This document shows, piece by piece, positions 1 to 8,179 of a stretch of DNA of 64,000 nt. This stretch comes from Chitinophagales bacterium (GTDB lineage: Bacteria; Bacteroidota; Bacteroidia; Chitinophagales; Saprospiraceae), in contig JAAFJY010000014.1 in NCBI GenBank assembly GCA_013299105.1, positions 107,605 through 171,604 on the forward strand. Reading direction: 5' to 3'. Numbering within the stretch: the first letter of the stretch is position 1; every line of letters starts with the position of its first letter. A program made the position numbers and the translations under genes. The notes beneath the pieces were generated by a model that saw nothing but the letters and a program-made list of their open reading frames with translations, was not told the DNA's origin and made no database searches.

Positions 1-1278
1 GGTGTGAAGATCTGTATCGTAAGTTGCTTCAGATTCTTTGTCACCATCGCGGTAGTCCAATACTTGGCCACGGCGGATGTTGTCGCGCTCGGCCAGCTCA
101 TCGTCCTCGAAATACTTGTACTTCAAGCGACCCAAGCTGTCTTTTTCAACTGGCTTGCCATCTTCATCGGTCTCAACCCGGCGGAATTTGTTACCACGCA
201 CAGGGTTCAGGTCGTGGTTTTCAACGTCGCGCAAAGACTGGCTGGTCAATGGGCGATAAACGTCGAATACCCATTCGTTGACGTTGCCAGCCATGTTGTA
301 CAAACCAAAGTCGTTGGGCAAGAAACTACGGACTTCAGCAGTAGCAGCAGCGTTGTCGTTCAACTTGCCAGCCAAGCCCATATAGTCCCCTTTTTCTTTC
401 TTGAAGTTGGCCATGATCTGACCCTGGTAGCGGTCGTGCTTTTGGTAGCGCACGGTGTTGCCATTCCAGGGATACACGCGACGGTCGGTGTAGTTTTCAT
501 CCAGCTCGGAAGACTGGTTGCCTTGCAGCGCCAGAGCTGCGTATTCCCATTCTGCTTCGGTCGGCAGGCGGTATTCTGGCAGCAGGATACCGTCTTCAAA
601 ACGTGCTGGACGCTCTTCACCAGTGCGGAAATCCTTCAGGTTTTTGCGGATATTGCCTTCGTATTTGCCCGCCAGGTAAGCACCTGAGTTGAAGCTGTCT
701 TCGTCTTTTTGCTCAGTATTTGGGTTCAAAATGCCTTTTTTGATCAAAAGCATTTCGTTCACCCGGTCACTGCGCCACAAGCAATATTCACTTGCTTGCT
801 TCCAAGAAACCCCAACCACGGGATAATTGTCGAAAGAAGGGTGACGGAAATAGGTAGTCACCAATGGTTCGTTGTAGTTCAATTCGTCGTACCAGCACAG
901 GGTGTCGGGCAAAGAATTGCGCAACACTTCTGGATAACTGCTGTAAACGCGACCTACCCAATAGGTGTATTCGCGGTAGTCGATGTTGGCCACTTCGGTT
1001 TCGTCCATGTAAAAAGAAGAAACAGTCACCCGGCGAGGGATGTTGTTCCATTCGTACATCACGTCTTCCTGGGTAGTACCCATGGTGAATGTACCACCTT
1101 CAATGGGAACTAGATTAGGGCCAGTAATTTGACCTTCATAGTTAAGTTTTTCAAAACCGCCCCACTTGGTGTCGTTGTAGTTCCAGCCAGTTGTAGTGGA
1201 AGCTTCCTTGCTTTTACATGAAGTGAGGAGAGCGGACGCCACCAAAACGTAGAGGCCCATCTGCAAAAACTGCTTCAT
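1..1278 (-). CDS. gldJ: GldJ-like gliding motility / T9SS lipoprotein (3' end outside window)
   Basis: The minus-strand frame from the ATG at 1278 is open for 426 codons to the window edge, so the C-terminus is missing. The N-terminus is a lipoprotein signal (MKQFLQMGLYVLVASALLTSC, Cys at about residue 21). It is followed by a formylglycine-generating-enzyme/sulfatase-modifying fold: VPIEGGTFTMG near residue 60, DETEVANIDYREY, then LPTEAEWEYAA and NMAGNVNEWVFDVY. This fold plus the lipobox is typical of GldJ (and its relative GldK), structural lipoproteins of the gliding/type IX secretion machinery; the GldJ name rests on recalled family resemblance, and GldK is the alternative. The protein should sit in the outer membrane facing the periplasm. 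The two T9SS-sorted proteins further right would need this machinery. Confidence 0.85.
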   Translation of the reverse strand, partial: MKQFLQMGLYVLVASALLTSCKSKEASTTTGWNYNDTKWGGFEKLNYEGQITGPNLVPIEGGTFTMGTTQEDVMYEWNNIPRRVTVSSFYMDETEVANIDYREYTYWVGRVYSSYPEVLRNSLPDTLCWYDELNYNEPLVTTYFRHPSFDNYPVVGVSWKQASEYCLWRSDRVNEMLLIKKGILNPNTEQKDEDSFNSGAYLAGKYEGNIRKNLKDFRTGEERPARFEDGILLPEYRLPTEAEWEYAALALQGNQSSELDENYTDRRVYPWNGNTVRYQKHDRYQGQIMANFKKEKGDYMGLAGKLNDNAAATAEVRSFLPNDFGLYNMAGNVNEWVFDVYRPLTSQSLRDVENHDLNPVRGNKFRRVETDEDGKPVEKDSLGRLKYKYFEDDELAERDNIRRGQVLDYRDGDKESEATYDTDLHT

Positions 1279-1521
1279 TATACTTGGACAATTTGTTTGA
1301 ATGAAATGACCAATCACTTTAGCCATAATTTTTACCCAAAACCCCGGTTTATCAAAGGTCAATTCCTTGGACCAAAGGCTTTGTGCTTGTACTTTACCCA
1401 AACGATGCCACCTGCGAATTAGTATTTAACCCCGAAAAAATTATTTCTGGCAAGGCTTTGGTAAAAGCGCTGCAAAAATAATCAGCCGAGCCAAAACTGC
1501 ACCTTTTTCGCAAAAAAATGC

Positions 1522-3906
1522 TTATAAACTTAGCTCCTGGGCTCCTCCTTTCAAGGCAAGGGTCTTCCCTTTCCAAACCAATGAGCCAGTCAAAGTAGCG
1601 GGCAATGTGATTTTGGCCTGCAACAAATCGCCTTGCCGGGTAAATTCCACCGCAATTTCGCCTTGTGGATGGGGCATTTTGGCACTTACCTGGGTCAAAT
1701 CGCCCAAAGCGGGTTGTATCCGCACTTTCCTAAAGCCCCTGGCTGCCGGGCGGATGCCACAGACGGTTGCCAAAAGGTCATAATTTGGACTGGCGCTCCA
1801 GGCATGGCAATCGGAGCGGGTAGGGTCGGGCTCCTCGGCAAAAGTGGTTTGTCCCAGGGCCAGCATGTCGTGCCAGGGCTTGAGCTGCGGCAAGTACAGG
1901 TCTCCCAGCCCAGTTTTGTGGTAAGCTTGAAACAAGTAGAATTTGAAGTAGAAAGTAGCTTCCACAATACCTGTATCGCTGCTGATTTTGCGCAAAAGCG
2001 GGGCTTGGTTGGCCAAGGCGGTGGTATTGGTCAAAACGGCCAGGATATTGGGGTGCTGGCTGTACTTCTTTTTGGCTGGCGTATCGGCAAAAAGGCCACG
2101 CTCGGCGACATAACATTCGCGTTTTACCGCTGCTTTCAATTGCGGAATCAATACGTTGTAGCGATTGATAAGGGCCTCATATTCGGCTTGCATGTGGGGT
2201 TGGCTCAAAGCGAGGTTGCGGTACAGCTCCACCGCGTCCTGCATGGTGTAGATCAGTTGCAGGGTTAGGGTAGAGGAACCTCCTTGCAAGTCGGGCACGC
2301 CATTGGGGAAACACCAATCCACGAAGTTCCAGTAGCCGGGATTTTCGACCAGCCAGGTCTTGGCATTGCGTTTGCTCAAAAACCAGTCGATGACCGAGCG
2401 CACTCCGGGCAGCCATTGGCGTACAAAAGCATCGTCGCTGCGGTGCAGGTCGTAATCGCGCAGCATGTTGACCCAAAACAAAGAATAAGTAGGAATTACC
2501 TGGGGCGTGGCGGCCGGATAACGGCTTTGGGTCAAACCCTCGAAAAACAGAGAATTGCCAAATTCGTTGATGGACTTGCGCATCAGGCGGTCATCACCAG
2601 TGTTGTAGAGCGAAATCAAGGCCTGGATGCGGGTATCCCCCACGTATTGCAATTGTTCGTAGTAAGGACAGTCATAGTAAGTCTCGCCTGCGCACAAGCG
2701 AGCAGTATGCCAACCCGTTTCCCAAATGGCCTGCAAACGCGGGTCGCTGGCGCTGAAACTGGCTTTTTGCACAAAAGGATAAGCGCTGAATGTGCTTTGC
2801 AGGTCATCGATGCTGAGGGCTTCGGCCTCGGTTTCGATTTGCACCTCCACATAGCGCCAGGTACGAAACCACAAAGACTCAATCCTGCGCTTGTTGCCTC
2901 CATCCGCCCAGACCATGTCTTGGTAGCCTTTGATGATCTTGCCCTCGATGTCGTTGCGGTTCTTTTTGACCAAGCGGCCCTCTTTTTCAAACAAAGCCTC
3001 GGCATAAGTAAGGGTAATTTTCGCCCCTTTGCCGCCTGAAAGGGTCAGGATAGGGTAAGCGGTGGTCATTTTGCCTTGGTCCAGCAAAAAATTCACTTTG
3101 GCATTGGCAGGAACACTCAAGGGGCTTTTTCCAGCCAGAAAATCAGCCGAAACATTGGCCCCCTCGGCCCTGCGCACACTGGCAAAGCGCTGGGCAGTCG
3201 CTTCCATCATCGGAATTTGGCGGGGTTCGAGGCCCCACTTGATCTCGGTGTTGCTGGTTTTGGGCACACCTGGCCAGATTTGTTGGGCAACTTGCCAGCT
3301 TGAATCATCAAAATCGACATTTTCCCAGCCCCAAGGGTATTTTTGCGCATCCAAGCCCTCACCTGGCCCTGTGACGAGGTAGGTTTGCATTTTCCAGATG
3401 CCCTCCATTTGGGGGGAGTAGGCCTTGTTTTCGAGCACTTTCCAAGTCTTGTCGCTTTTCCAGTCCTTGAATTGCGCTGCATCAGGCTGGAAGATAAAGC
3501 CCGTTTCCCAGCTTTGCTGAAAAACTGGTCGGTTTTGGCCAAAATTCCAAACTACTGCAGCCAGTACATTTTTGCCATTTCGCAAAAACGGTGCGAGGTC
3601 CACACTTTCAAAATTCCAGTGCATCAAGTCGCTGCGGGCGGGCCCCAGGCATACCATTTGGCCATTGACATAAAACTTGTAGCGGTTGTCGCCAGAGAGG
3701 TGGACGATGCAACGACTGGGTTTTTCGGCCAATTCAATCACCTTCCGGTAATGCTGTACGCTGAATTCCTTGCGGCTGGCCGTGGGGTGGGTGATCCATT
3801 GTGCAGGCCAATAACCGTCTAGGTATTTGGGATTGATGGCTGAGATAGAGACTTGTGATTGGGCAGTAAGCCAGATTGGGAGGCAGAGTAGGAGTAGAAG
3901 ACGCAT
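1522..3906 (-). CDS. Alpha-L-rhamnosidase-like glycoside hydrolase (GH78 type)
   Basis: This 794-residue protein has a signal peptide (MRLLLLLCLPIWLTAQ), so it is exported. I chose the ATG at 3906 because the 22 upstream in-frame codons do not resemble a signal sequence. The first 150 residues hold a jelly-roll carbohydrate-binding part with YKFYVNGQMVCLGPARSD, typical of GH78 N-domains. The (alpha/alpha)6 region carries YDCPYYEQLQYVGDTR, matching the DCPxxExxxxxGD acid-containing motif of GH78. The C-terminal beta domain contains SDCHAWSASPNYDL and a G-[FL]-R-K-V-x-I-x-P stretch, again as in the family. Expected activity is release of alpha-L-rhamnose from plant or microbial glycans; the exact linkage cannot be read from sequence. 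It lies on the same strand as recF, 69 bp downstream, but is functionally unrelated. Confidence 0.85.
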   Translation of the reverse strand: MRLLLLLCLPIWLTAQSQVSISAINPKYLDGYWPAQWITHPTASRKEFSVQHYRKVIELAEKPSRCIVHLSGDNRYKFYVNGQMVCLGPARSDLMHWNFESVDLAPFLRNGKNVLAAVVWNFGQNRPVFQQSWETGFIFQPDAAQFKDWKSDKTWKVLENKAYSPQMEGIWKMQTYLVTGPGEGLDAQKYPWGWENVDFDDSSWQVAQQIWPGVPKTSNTEIKWGLEPRQIPMMEATAQRFASVRRAEGANVSADFLAGKSPLSVPANAKVNFLLDQGKMTTAYPILTLSGGKGAKITLTYAEALFEKEGRLVKKNRNDIEGKIIKGYQDMVWADGGNKRRIESLWFRTWRYVEVQIETEAEALSIDDLQSTFSAYPFVQKASFSASDPRLQAIWETGWHTARLCAGETYYDCPYYEQLQYVGDTRIQALISLYNTGDDRLMRKSINEFGNSLFFEGLTQSRYPAATPQVIPTYSLFWVNMLRDYDLHRSDDAFVRQWLPGVRSVIDWFLSKRNAKTWLVENPGYWNFVDWCFPNGVPDLQGGSSTLTLQLIYTMQDAVELYRNLALSQPHMQAEYEALINRYNVLIPQLKAAVKRECYVAERGLFADTPAKKKYSQHPNILAVLTNTTALANQAPLLRKISSDTGIVEATFYFKFYLFQAYHKTGLGDLYLPQLKPWHDMLALGQTTFAEEPDPTRSDCHAWSASPNYDLLATVCGIRPAARGFRKVRIQPALGDLTQVSAKMPHPQGEIAVEFTRQGDLLQAKITLPATLTGSLVWKGKTLALKGGAQELSL

Positions 3907-3975
3907 TGGGTGATGGTTTTTTGAATCTTGAAGATACGAAAGATAAGTATTACGCAATAAGAACACGCTCAAAAC

Positions 3976-5076
3976 CTACCCGATTACCCCATCCTTCACC
4001 ACAAACTGCTGGTACTCGACCCCCAGTTGCTTGGCGATCAGCTCAGTACGCGTTTGGTGGGTATCGGTGATGAAAATTTGGCCAAATTCACCTTCACTCA
4101 AGAGTTTTAGCAAGTGAGTCACCCTTTGTTCGTCTAATTTGTCAAAAAGATCGTCGAGCAGCAGGATGGGATGCAGGCCCTTGTGTTGGCGCAGCATCTC
4201 GTATTGGGCCAGTTTGAGGGCCAACAGGAAGGACTTTAACTGGCCTTGGGAGCCGAATTTTTTCAGGGCGTGTTCGCCCAGGTTAAACACCAGGTCATCT
4301 TTATGGATGCCTGCACTGGTGCGTTGCAAGTAAAGGTCGCGTTGGCGATTTTGGGCCAGGAGGGTACCGAGGTCGTTTTCCAGCAGTTGGGATTGGTACA
4401 CCAGGCTCACTTCTTCCTGCCTTTGGGTGATGTAATGGTGCATCGACTGGAAAATGGCCGAAAAACGCTGTAAAAAAGTGACCCTTTGTTCTACGATGTA
4501 AATGGCTGGATCGATCAATTGGTCGTCGTAAATATCCAAAAGCGAGGAATCCGCGCTGGGGTTGTCGGCCAAGGATTTGAGCAGGGCATTGCGCTGTTGG
4601 AGTACCTTATTGTATAGGATCAATTCGTTCATGTATTGCTGATCCACTTGACAGAGGGTATTGTCCAGGAAGCGGCGGCGGTCTTCACTGCCTTCGGTGA
4701 TCAGGGCATTGTCATCGGGGCCGATGAAAACGACGGGCAGCAGGCCAATGTGCTCGGAAAGTTTTTCGTAAGCCACTCCGTTGCGCTCCAATTCTTTGAG
4801 TTTGCGGGCCTGAATTTTAGCTACAATTTTTTCTTTTTTTTCTTGGCGCAAAAAATGCCCTTCCAGGCGCAAAAAACCTTCATTGTGTCGAATAATCGCG
4901 GTATCCGGCAGGTTAAAGTGGCTTTTGGTCATGCACAAGTAATAGATGGCATCGAGCAAGTTGGTCTTGCCCATGCCATTGTTGCCCGCCAGGCAGTTGA
5001 GGCGCGGCGAAAATTCCAGGCTTTGCGAAGCGTAGTTTTTGAAATTGGTGAGCGTCAGGCGCTGCAATGCTAGCAT
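3976..5076 (-). CDS. recF: DNA replication and repair protein RecF
   Basis: A 366-residue protein, the usual length for RecF. The N-terminus LQRLTLTNFKNY is the RecF/SMC signature, followed by Walker A GNNGMGKTN at residues 31-39. Late in the protein come GSQGQLKSFLLALKLAQ (ABC-type signature region) and a Walker B with ILLLDDLFDKLD. RecF binds gapped DNA and with RecO and RecR loads RecA onto single-stranded DNA. The ATG at 5076 puts the start immediately before the conserved first strand; upstream in-frame codons form a non-conserved extension that crosses the likely promoter at 5098-5105. RecF is divergent from xisH. dnaN is not adjacent, so this is not the classic dnaA-dnaN-recF origin cluster. 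Confidence 0.95.
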   Translation of the reverse strand: MLALQRLTLTNFKNYASQSLEFSPRLNCLAGNNGMGKTNLLDAIYYLCMTKSHFNLPDTAIIRHNEGFLRLEGHFLRQEKKEKIVAKIQARKLKELERNGVAYEKLSEHIGLLPVVFIGPDDNALITEGSEDRRRFLDNTLCQVDQQYMNELILYNKVLQQRNALLKSLADNPSADSSLLDIYDDQLIDPAIYIVEQRVTFLQRFSAIFQSMHHYITQRQEEVSLVYQSQLLENDLGTLLAQNRQRDLYLQRTSAGIHKDDLVFNLGEHALKKFGSQGQLKSFLLALKLAQYEMLRQHKGLHPILLLDDLFDKLDEQRVTHLLKLLSEGEFGQIFITDTHQTRTELIAKQLGVEYQQFVVKDGVIG

Positions 5077-5097
5077 GAGCAAAAATTGATCCTGGGG

Positions 5098-5105
5098 CAA
5101 AGGTA
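5098..5105 (-). promoter_or_regulatory. Likely -7 element of the recF promoter
   Basis: On the minus strand this reads TACCTTTG, a match to the Bacteroidota -7 consensus TAnnTTTG, 21 bp before the recF ATG. No good -33 TTG is visible at the usual distance, so only the -7 half is supported. Confidence 0.45.
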
Positions 5106-5154
5106 GGATTTGGAGGGGGAAAGTTTGAGTATAAATTTTTGGTGAAGATGATCG

Positions 5155-5186
5155 TTTGGATCGTTTGCAGATAAACCTTATCTTTG
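5155..5186 (+). promoter_or_regulatory. Promoter of xisHI with direct-repeat -33 region
   Basis: TTTG at 5155-5158 and TATCTTTG at 5179-5186 are separated by 20 bp, a good fit to the Bacteroidota promoter. The -33 region sits inside a tandem direct repeat of GATCGTTTG (about 5150-5167), so a regulator could bind there. The start codon of xisH lies 49 bp downstream. Confidence 0.55.
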
Positions 5187-5235
5187 TAAGGCTTGTTGAA
5201 TATGGAAAACAAGTTATTTTTTGATAAAAACTGAT

Positions 5236-5649
5236 ATGGCTAAAGACAAATACCATGACATTGTAAAAACAGCTCTAGTTAAAGATGGCTGGACGATCAC
5301 CAATGATCCACTCAGGGTTGAAGCAGGAGACCGTACTGTACAAATTGATTTAGGTGCTGAAAAACTTATCGCAGCTGAGAAAGGAACAGAAAAGATCGCA
5401 GTTGAAACCAAGAGTTTTTTAGGTATCTCTCAATTGAATGACTTCTATAGTGCCCTTGGTAAATACAATTTTTATTCTCTTGCACTTGAACAAGTCGAAC
5501 CTGATAGAGTACTAATACTGGCTGTACCAAATAACGCTTATAAAACCTTTTTCTCAGAAGCGTTTACTAAAACAGCACTGGAACGCTATCAGGTGCATTT
5601 ATTGGTGTACAATATCCAAGACGAAAGCATTGTCGTATGGGAAAAGTAG
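5236..5649 (+). CDS. xisH: XisH family protein (PD-(D/E)XK-like)
   Basis: This 137-residue protein matches XisH, known as a controlling factor for excision of the fdxN element in heterocystous cyanobacteria and otherwise of unknown biochemical role. It shows the pattern of a small restriction-endonuclease-like fold: DLGAE with Asp38, then IAVETKSF with Glu57 and Lys59, giving D-x(n)-ExK. The conserved DFYSALGKYNFY segment follows. I used the ATG at 5236 (MAKDKYHD) because it begins at the conserved N-terminus and is 49 bp from a clear promoter. The gene overlaps xisI by 13 bp, so the two are co-translated and probably act together. No excisable element is apparent next to them. A role as a two-gene nuclease/partner module is an inference. 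Confidence 0.85.
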   Translation: MAKDKYHDIVKTALVKDGWTITNDPLRVEAGDRTVQIDLGAEKLIAAEKGTEKIAVETKSFLGISQLNDFYSALGKYNFYSLALEQVEPDRVLILAVPNNAYKTFFSEAFTKTALERYQVHLLVYNIQDESIVVWEK

Positions 5650-5978
5650 AAACATACAAAGCGATTGTTCGCAAGATTGTTGATGATGTCGGAATGATAG
5701 GTGCAAGACCTGACTCTCCTATCCAAACACAAATCATCCAAGATGACCCGAAAGGCCATTATCTCCTGTTCTCAAATGGATGGCGTGGAGACAATCGTGT
5801 ATATGGTTGTTATTTACACATTGATGTGAAAGAAGATGGAAAGGTCTGGCTACAGCATGATGGAACTGACCTGATCATTGGTGAAATGTTATTGGAAGCT
5901 GGTGTAGAAAAAACTGATCTCGTTCTGGGCTTTCACGCACCATTTGTGAGGGCAGATACGGGTTTCGCGGTTGCATAA
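5637..5978 (+). CDS. xisI: XisI family protein
   Basis: A 113-residue protein of the XisI family, the constant partner of XisH. Family features include an N-terminal helix (MGKVETYKAIVRKIVDD), the central HYLLFSNGWRGDNRVYGCYLHIDVK, the DGTD turn, and the ending VLGFHAPFVRADTGFAVA. The start overlaps the last codons of xisH. Its molecular role is unknown; the strict gene pairing suggests a complex with XisH, possibly restraining or targeting its nuclease-like fold (inference). Only 12 bp separate its stop from repeat R1. Confidence 0.88.
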   Translation: MGKVETYKAIVRKIVDDVGMIGARPDSPIQTQIIQDDPKGHYLLFSNGWRGDNRVYGCYLHIDVKEDGKVWLQHDGTDLIIGEMLLEAGVEKTDLVLGFHAPFVRADTGFAVA

Positions 5979-5990
5979 GAAAATTGCTAA

Positions 5991-6282
5991 GTAATGGTTC
6001 AAAAATAAACCTTTCCAATTTTGAGATTACTAGTGGTCAACGTCATGGTCAACGTCATGCTGGAAATCCGCAAGATAGAGTGTGGAGTGTGCAGGTGTGA
6101 GTTCGGGTGTGGGGGCTTCGAACATAAGTTTAGTCTCCAATTGAAAACGGGGTTTTTCACACTCAAACCCAAACAAACACACCCAAACTCAATTTTATCC
6201 GTGTTCCAAAAACGGCCTCGCGCAGCGAGAGCATAATCTATAAAGTTCGCAGTTGCGATTTGGTAAGGTTTATTTGTGGCTT
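5991..6282 (+). repeat. Dispersed repeat R1, copy A (MITE-like)
   Basis: About 292 bp, closely matching 53286-53579 in the same orientation and 10764-11069 in reverse. The ends are inverted: the left starts with GGTTCAAAAATAAACCTTTCC and the right end reads AAGCCACAAATAAACCTTACC on the other strand. Inside are two 12-bp TGGTCAACGTCA units and complementary GT-rich and CA-rich stretches that could fold. The right end stops about 5 bp from the stop codon of the DJ-1 gene. Small reading frames inside are not conserved in frame between copies. Confidence 0.85.
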
Positions 6283-6286
6283 GTCA

Positions 6287-6847
6287 CTACGCCCCCAAAC
6301 ACTCAAAAACCAGCCGATAAAAATCAGGATGTGATTGCCAAGTCTGGCCACTCACATATCGACCGTCCTGCACCGCCTCAGATTTGCCGACGAAAGTGCC
6401 TCCACAAGATTCTACTTCAAAACGCACGTTTTCGTAGCAAGTCACAGTCCGACCTTTCACCAAACCCGCTGCTGTGAGAATCTGGATGCCGTGACAAATG
6501 GAGAAAATGTACTTCTCGGCCCGGTCAAATTCGTGTACAATTTCAATCACCCTGGCATCATGGCGCAAAAACTCTGGCGCACGACCGCCCAATAGCAAAA
6601 TGGCGAGGTAATCCTTGCTGTCCACCTCTTTAAAAGTAATGTCGGATTCGACGATGTAACCGGGTTTTTCGATGTAAGTATCCCAGCCTGGTTCAAAATC
6701 GTGGATCACGAGGTTCATGCGTTTTTTAGTCGGCCCAGCGATAACGGGCTGGTAGCCAGCTTCTTCAAAACGGTGCTTGGCGTACAGGCATTCGTAGCTT
6801 TCACCAGCGTCGCCAGTGATGATCAGGATTTTTTGTTTGGTGGACAT
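6287..6847 (-). CDS. DJ-1/PfpI family protein
   Basis: A 186-residue single-domain protein of the class I glutamine-amidotransferase-like superfamily. It has the DJ-1/PfpI elbow FSICHGIQIL with the nucleophile Cys118, an acidic partner at Glu16 (GDAGESYE), and the preceding strand LAILLLGGRAPEFL. Relatives act as proteases/deglycases or chaperones protecting against reactive carbonyls; the actual substrate is not known. No signal peptide is present, so it is cytoplasmic. It is monocistronic by appearance, with repeat R1 directly downstream and a perfect hairpin about 50 bp upstream of its start. Confidence 0.88.
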   Translation of the reverse strand: MSTKQKILIITGDAGESYECLYAKHRFEEAGYQPVIAGPTKKRMNLVIHDFEPGWDTYIEKPGYIVESDITFKEVDSKDYLAILLLGGRAPEFLRHDARVIEIVHEFDRAEKYIFSICHGIQILTAAGLVKGRTVTCYENVRFEVESCGGTFVGKSEAVQDGRYVSGQTWQSHPDFYRLVFECLGA

Positions 6848-6897
6848 GCGTTTTTTGTTTGTGTGGTGGATTATTGAGAAACAAGTTATCAGGTCCT

Positions 6898-6933
6898 ACA
6901 CTTGGGTGCCACCCAAATCAGGCACCCAAGTGT
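6898..6933. other. Perfect 13-bp hairpin abutting repeat R2
   Basis: ACACTTGGGTGCC, a 10-nt loop, then its exact complement GGCACCCAAGTGT. There is no T-run on either strand, so a Rho-independent terminator is unlikely. It lies between the ROK stop and the DJ-1 start and touches the left end of repeat R2 at 6934. It could be an operator for the DJ-1 gene or an RNA structure. Confidence 0.6.
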
Positions 6934-7094
6934 AGAGTATGCTTAAAAATTTTTGCTCGGTCCAAAATGGCCCCTTTTCGCCTATGCTGCGTTCCAAAAA
7001 TGCTCATTATGCGCTGCATAACTCCGCTTTTTGCGCCTTGTCTAGCCGAAAACGTGCTCATTTTTGACTTCCATCCTAAATTTAAACATCCTCT
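6934..7094. repeat. Dispersed repeat R2, copy A (short variant)
   Basis: Ends are inverted: AGAGTATGCTTAAA on the left and TTTAAACATCCTCT on the right. The core AAAATGCTCATTATGCGCTGCATAACTCCGC is shared with the copies at 29417-29616 and 44292-44491 (both exactly 200 bp), while about 40 bp of the flank is missing here. It ends 14 bp from the ROK gene stop. Confidence 0.75.
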
Positions 7095-7108
7095 TAGGAT
7101 TTCCTCCC

Positions 7109-8005
7109 CTACAACTGCCGCAAAGCAAAGCCCGCCGCCCCAGCCGCGCCCGCATATTCCCCAAACTGGGCAGTCAATACAGGTACTCCTTTGCCGTTGG
7201 GCCGCCACTCGTGCAGGGCCATGAAGCCTTCCAAGGGCTTCATCAGCGAGTCGCCAGCCTGAGAGATACCGCCGCCCAGGATGAAAATTTCTGGCGATAC
7301 CGCATTGATCAACGAGCACATGCCGATGGCCAACTTACGGATCGAACTCAACCAAATATAGCTGGCCACCGGGTCGCCTGCGCGGTAGGCTTCTTCCAGC
7401 TCGTGGGTGGCCTTGTAGCGGCCATAACTGCGTTGCTCCACGGTGGCATTGCCCATCATGTCTTCCAGCGAGCCTGGAATGTTGAAAATATCAAGAATCG
7501 AGTTGTCGGCGTCCACGGTGATGTGCCCCAGGTGGCCCGCCATTTGGTTGAAGCCCTGGTGCAGTTTGCCGTCGATCAAAATACCACCACCGATGCCCGT
7601 GCCGAGGGTCAACAATACCACGTGCTTGTAGCCACGAGCAGCGCCAAACTGCACCTCGGCCATGAGTGCGCTGTGGGCATCGTTGATCACCTGGGTCTTG
7701 TGGCCCAGGTAATCCGACCAAATGAAGCGCTCCAAGCCATAAAAACGGCCCGGCATACTGAAAATCGCGGTATTTTCAGCGTTGGCGATCCCAGGGGCCG
7801 ACATGCCCACCGCGCCTACTTCTTTGCCAAACTCGCCATAGAGCTCGTCGTAGGTGTCTTTGACTACTTTTTTCCAGTTCCACTCGTCGTTTACCGTAGC
7901 GTGCTGGCCGAGTGGTTTTGACATTTGCCGCCGTATTTTGCCATCCTGGTCAATCACCACCGATTTTACAGCAGTGCCACCCAGGTCTAGTCCAATTGCA
8001 ACCAT
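7109..8005 (-). CDS. ROK family sugar kinase (glucokinase-like)
   Basis: A 298-residue protein with the ASKHA/ROK fold. It has phosphate-binding loop 1 (IGLDLGGTAVKSVV), a catalytic-Asp region (VINDAHSAL, Asp near residue 107), TLGTGIGGGIL, and GHLGHI in place of the ExGH motif. The zinc-binding CxCGxxGCxE cluster of many ROK kinases is absent. The likely reaction is ATP-dependent phosphorylation of glucose or a related sugar. It is followed upstream on the same strand by an SDR and a Gfo/Idh/MocA dehydrogenase, suggesting a small sugar-utilisation unit; however the 169-bp gap with word repeats argues that it may have its own promoter. Confidence 0.85.
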   Translation of the reverse strand: MVAIGLDLGGTAVKSVVIDQDGKIRRQMSKPLGQHATVNDEWNWKKVVKDTYDELYGEFGKEVGAVGMSAPGIANAENTAIFSMPGRFYGLERFIWSDYLGHKTQVINDAHSALMAEVQFGAARGYKHVVLLTLGTGIGGGILIDGKLHQGFNQMAGHLGHITVDADNSILDIFNIPGSLEDMMGNATVEQRSYGRYKATHELEEAYRAGDPVASYIWLSSIRKLAIGMCSLINAVSPEIFILGGGISQAGDSLMKPLEGFMALHEWRPNGKGVPVLTAQFGEYAGAAGAAGFALRQL

Positions 8006-8031
8006 ATGTGTAGGTGTTTGTTTTTTTTAAA

Positions 8032-8179
8032 AGTTGAAATGTTGAAATGTTGACGGGTTGAAAAGTAGGAGTTTCAATTGAAAATTTGAGGGATTACAAG
8101 TTGCTTGAACTTGAAAATACGATTTATAACGTTTCCACAGATGCCCTCTCTTCAACATTTCAACCCTAAACTCTTCAAC
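8032..8179. repeat. Paired TTCAAC/GTTGAA word repeats
   Basis: The left arm (8032-8066) is built of GTTGAAATGTTGA words. The right arm (8149-8179) is built of the complementary TTCAACATTTCAACCC words. The arms could pair across about 85 bp. Arms of the same type occur at many other intergenic sites, for example 50443-50652 and 52777-52815. The right arm overlaps the last codons of the SDR gene. Confidence 0.65.

Noticed and set aside
4..687. Long open frames on the plus strand across the gldJ gene
   Set aside because: They lie opposite a protein with a lipobox and a clear FGE-sulfatase domain; the antisense translation shows no family motif.
2284..3039. A 251-codon plus-strand frame inside the GH78 gene
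   Set aside because: It is antisense to the catalytic domain of the rhamnosidase-like gene, whose motifs are intact on the minus strand.
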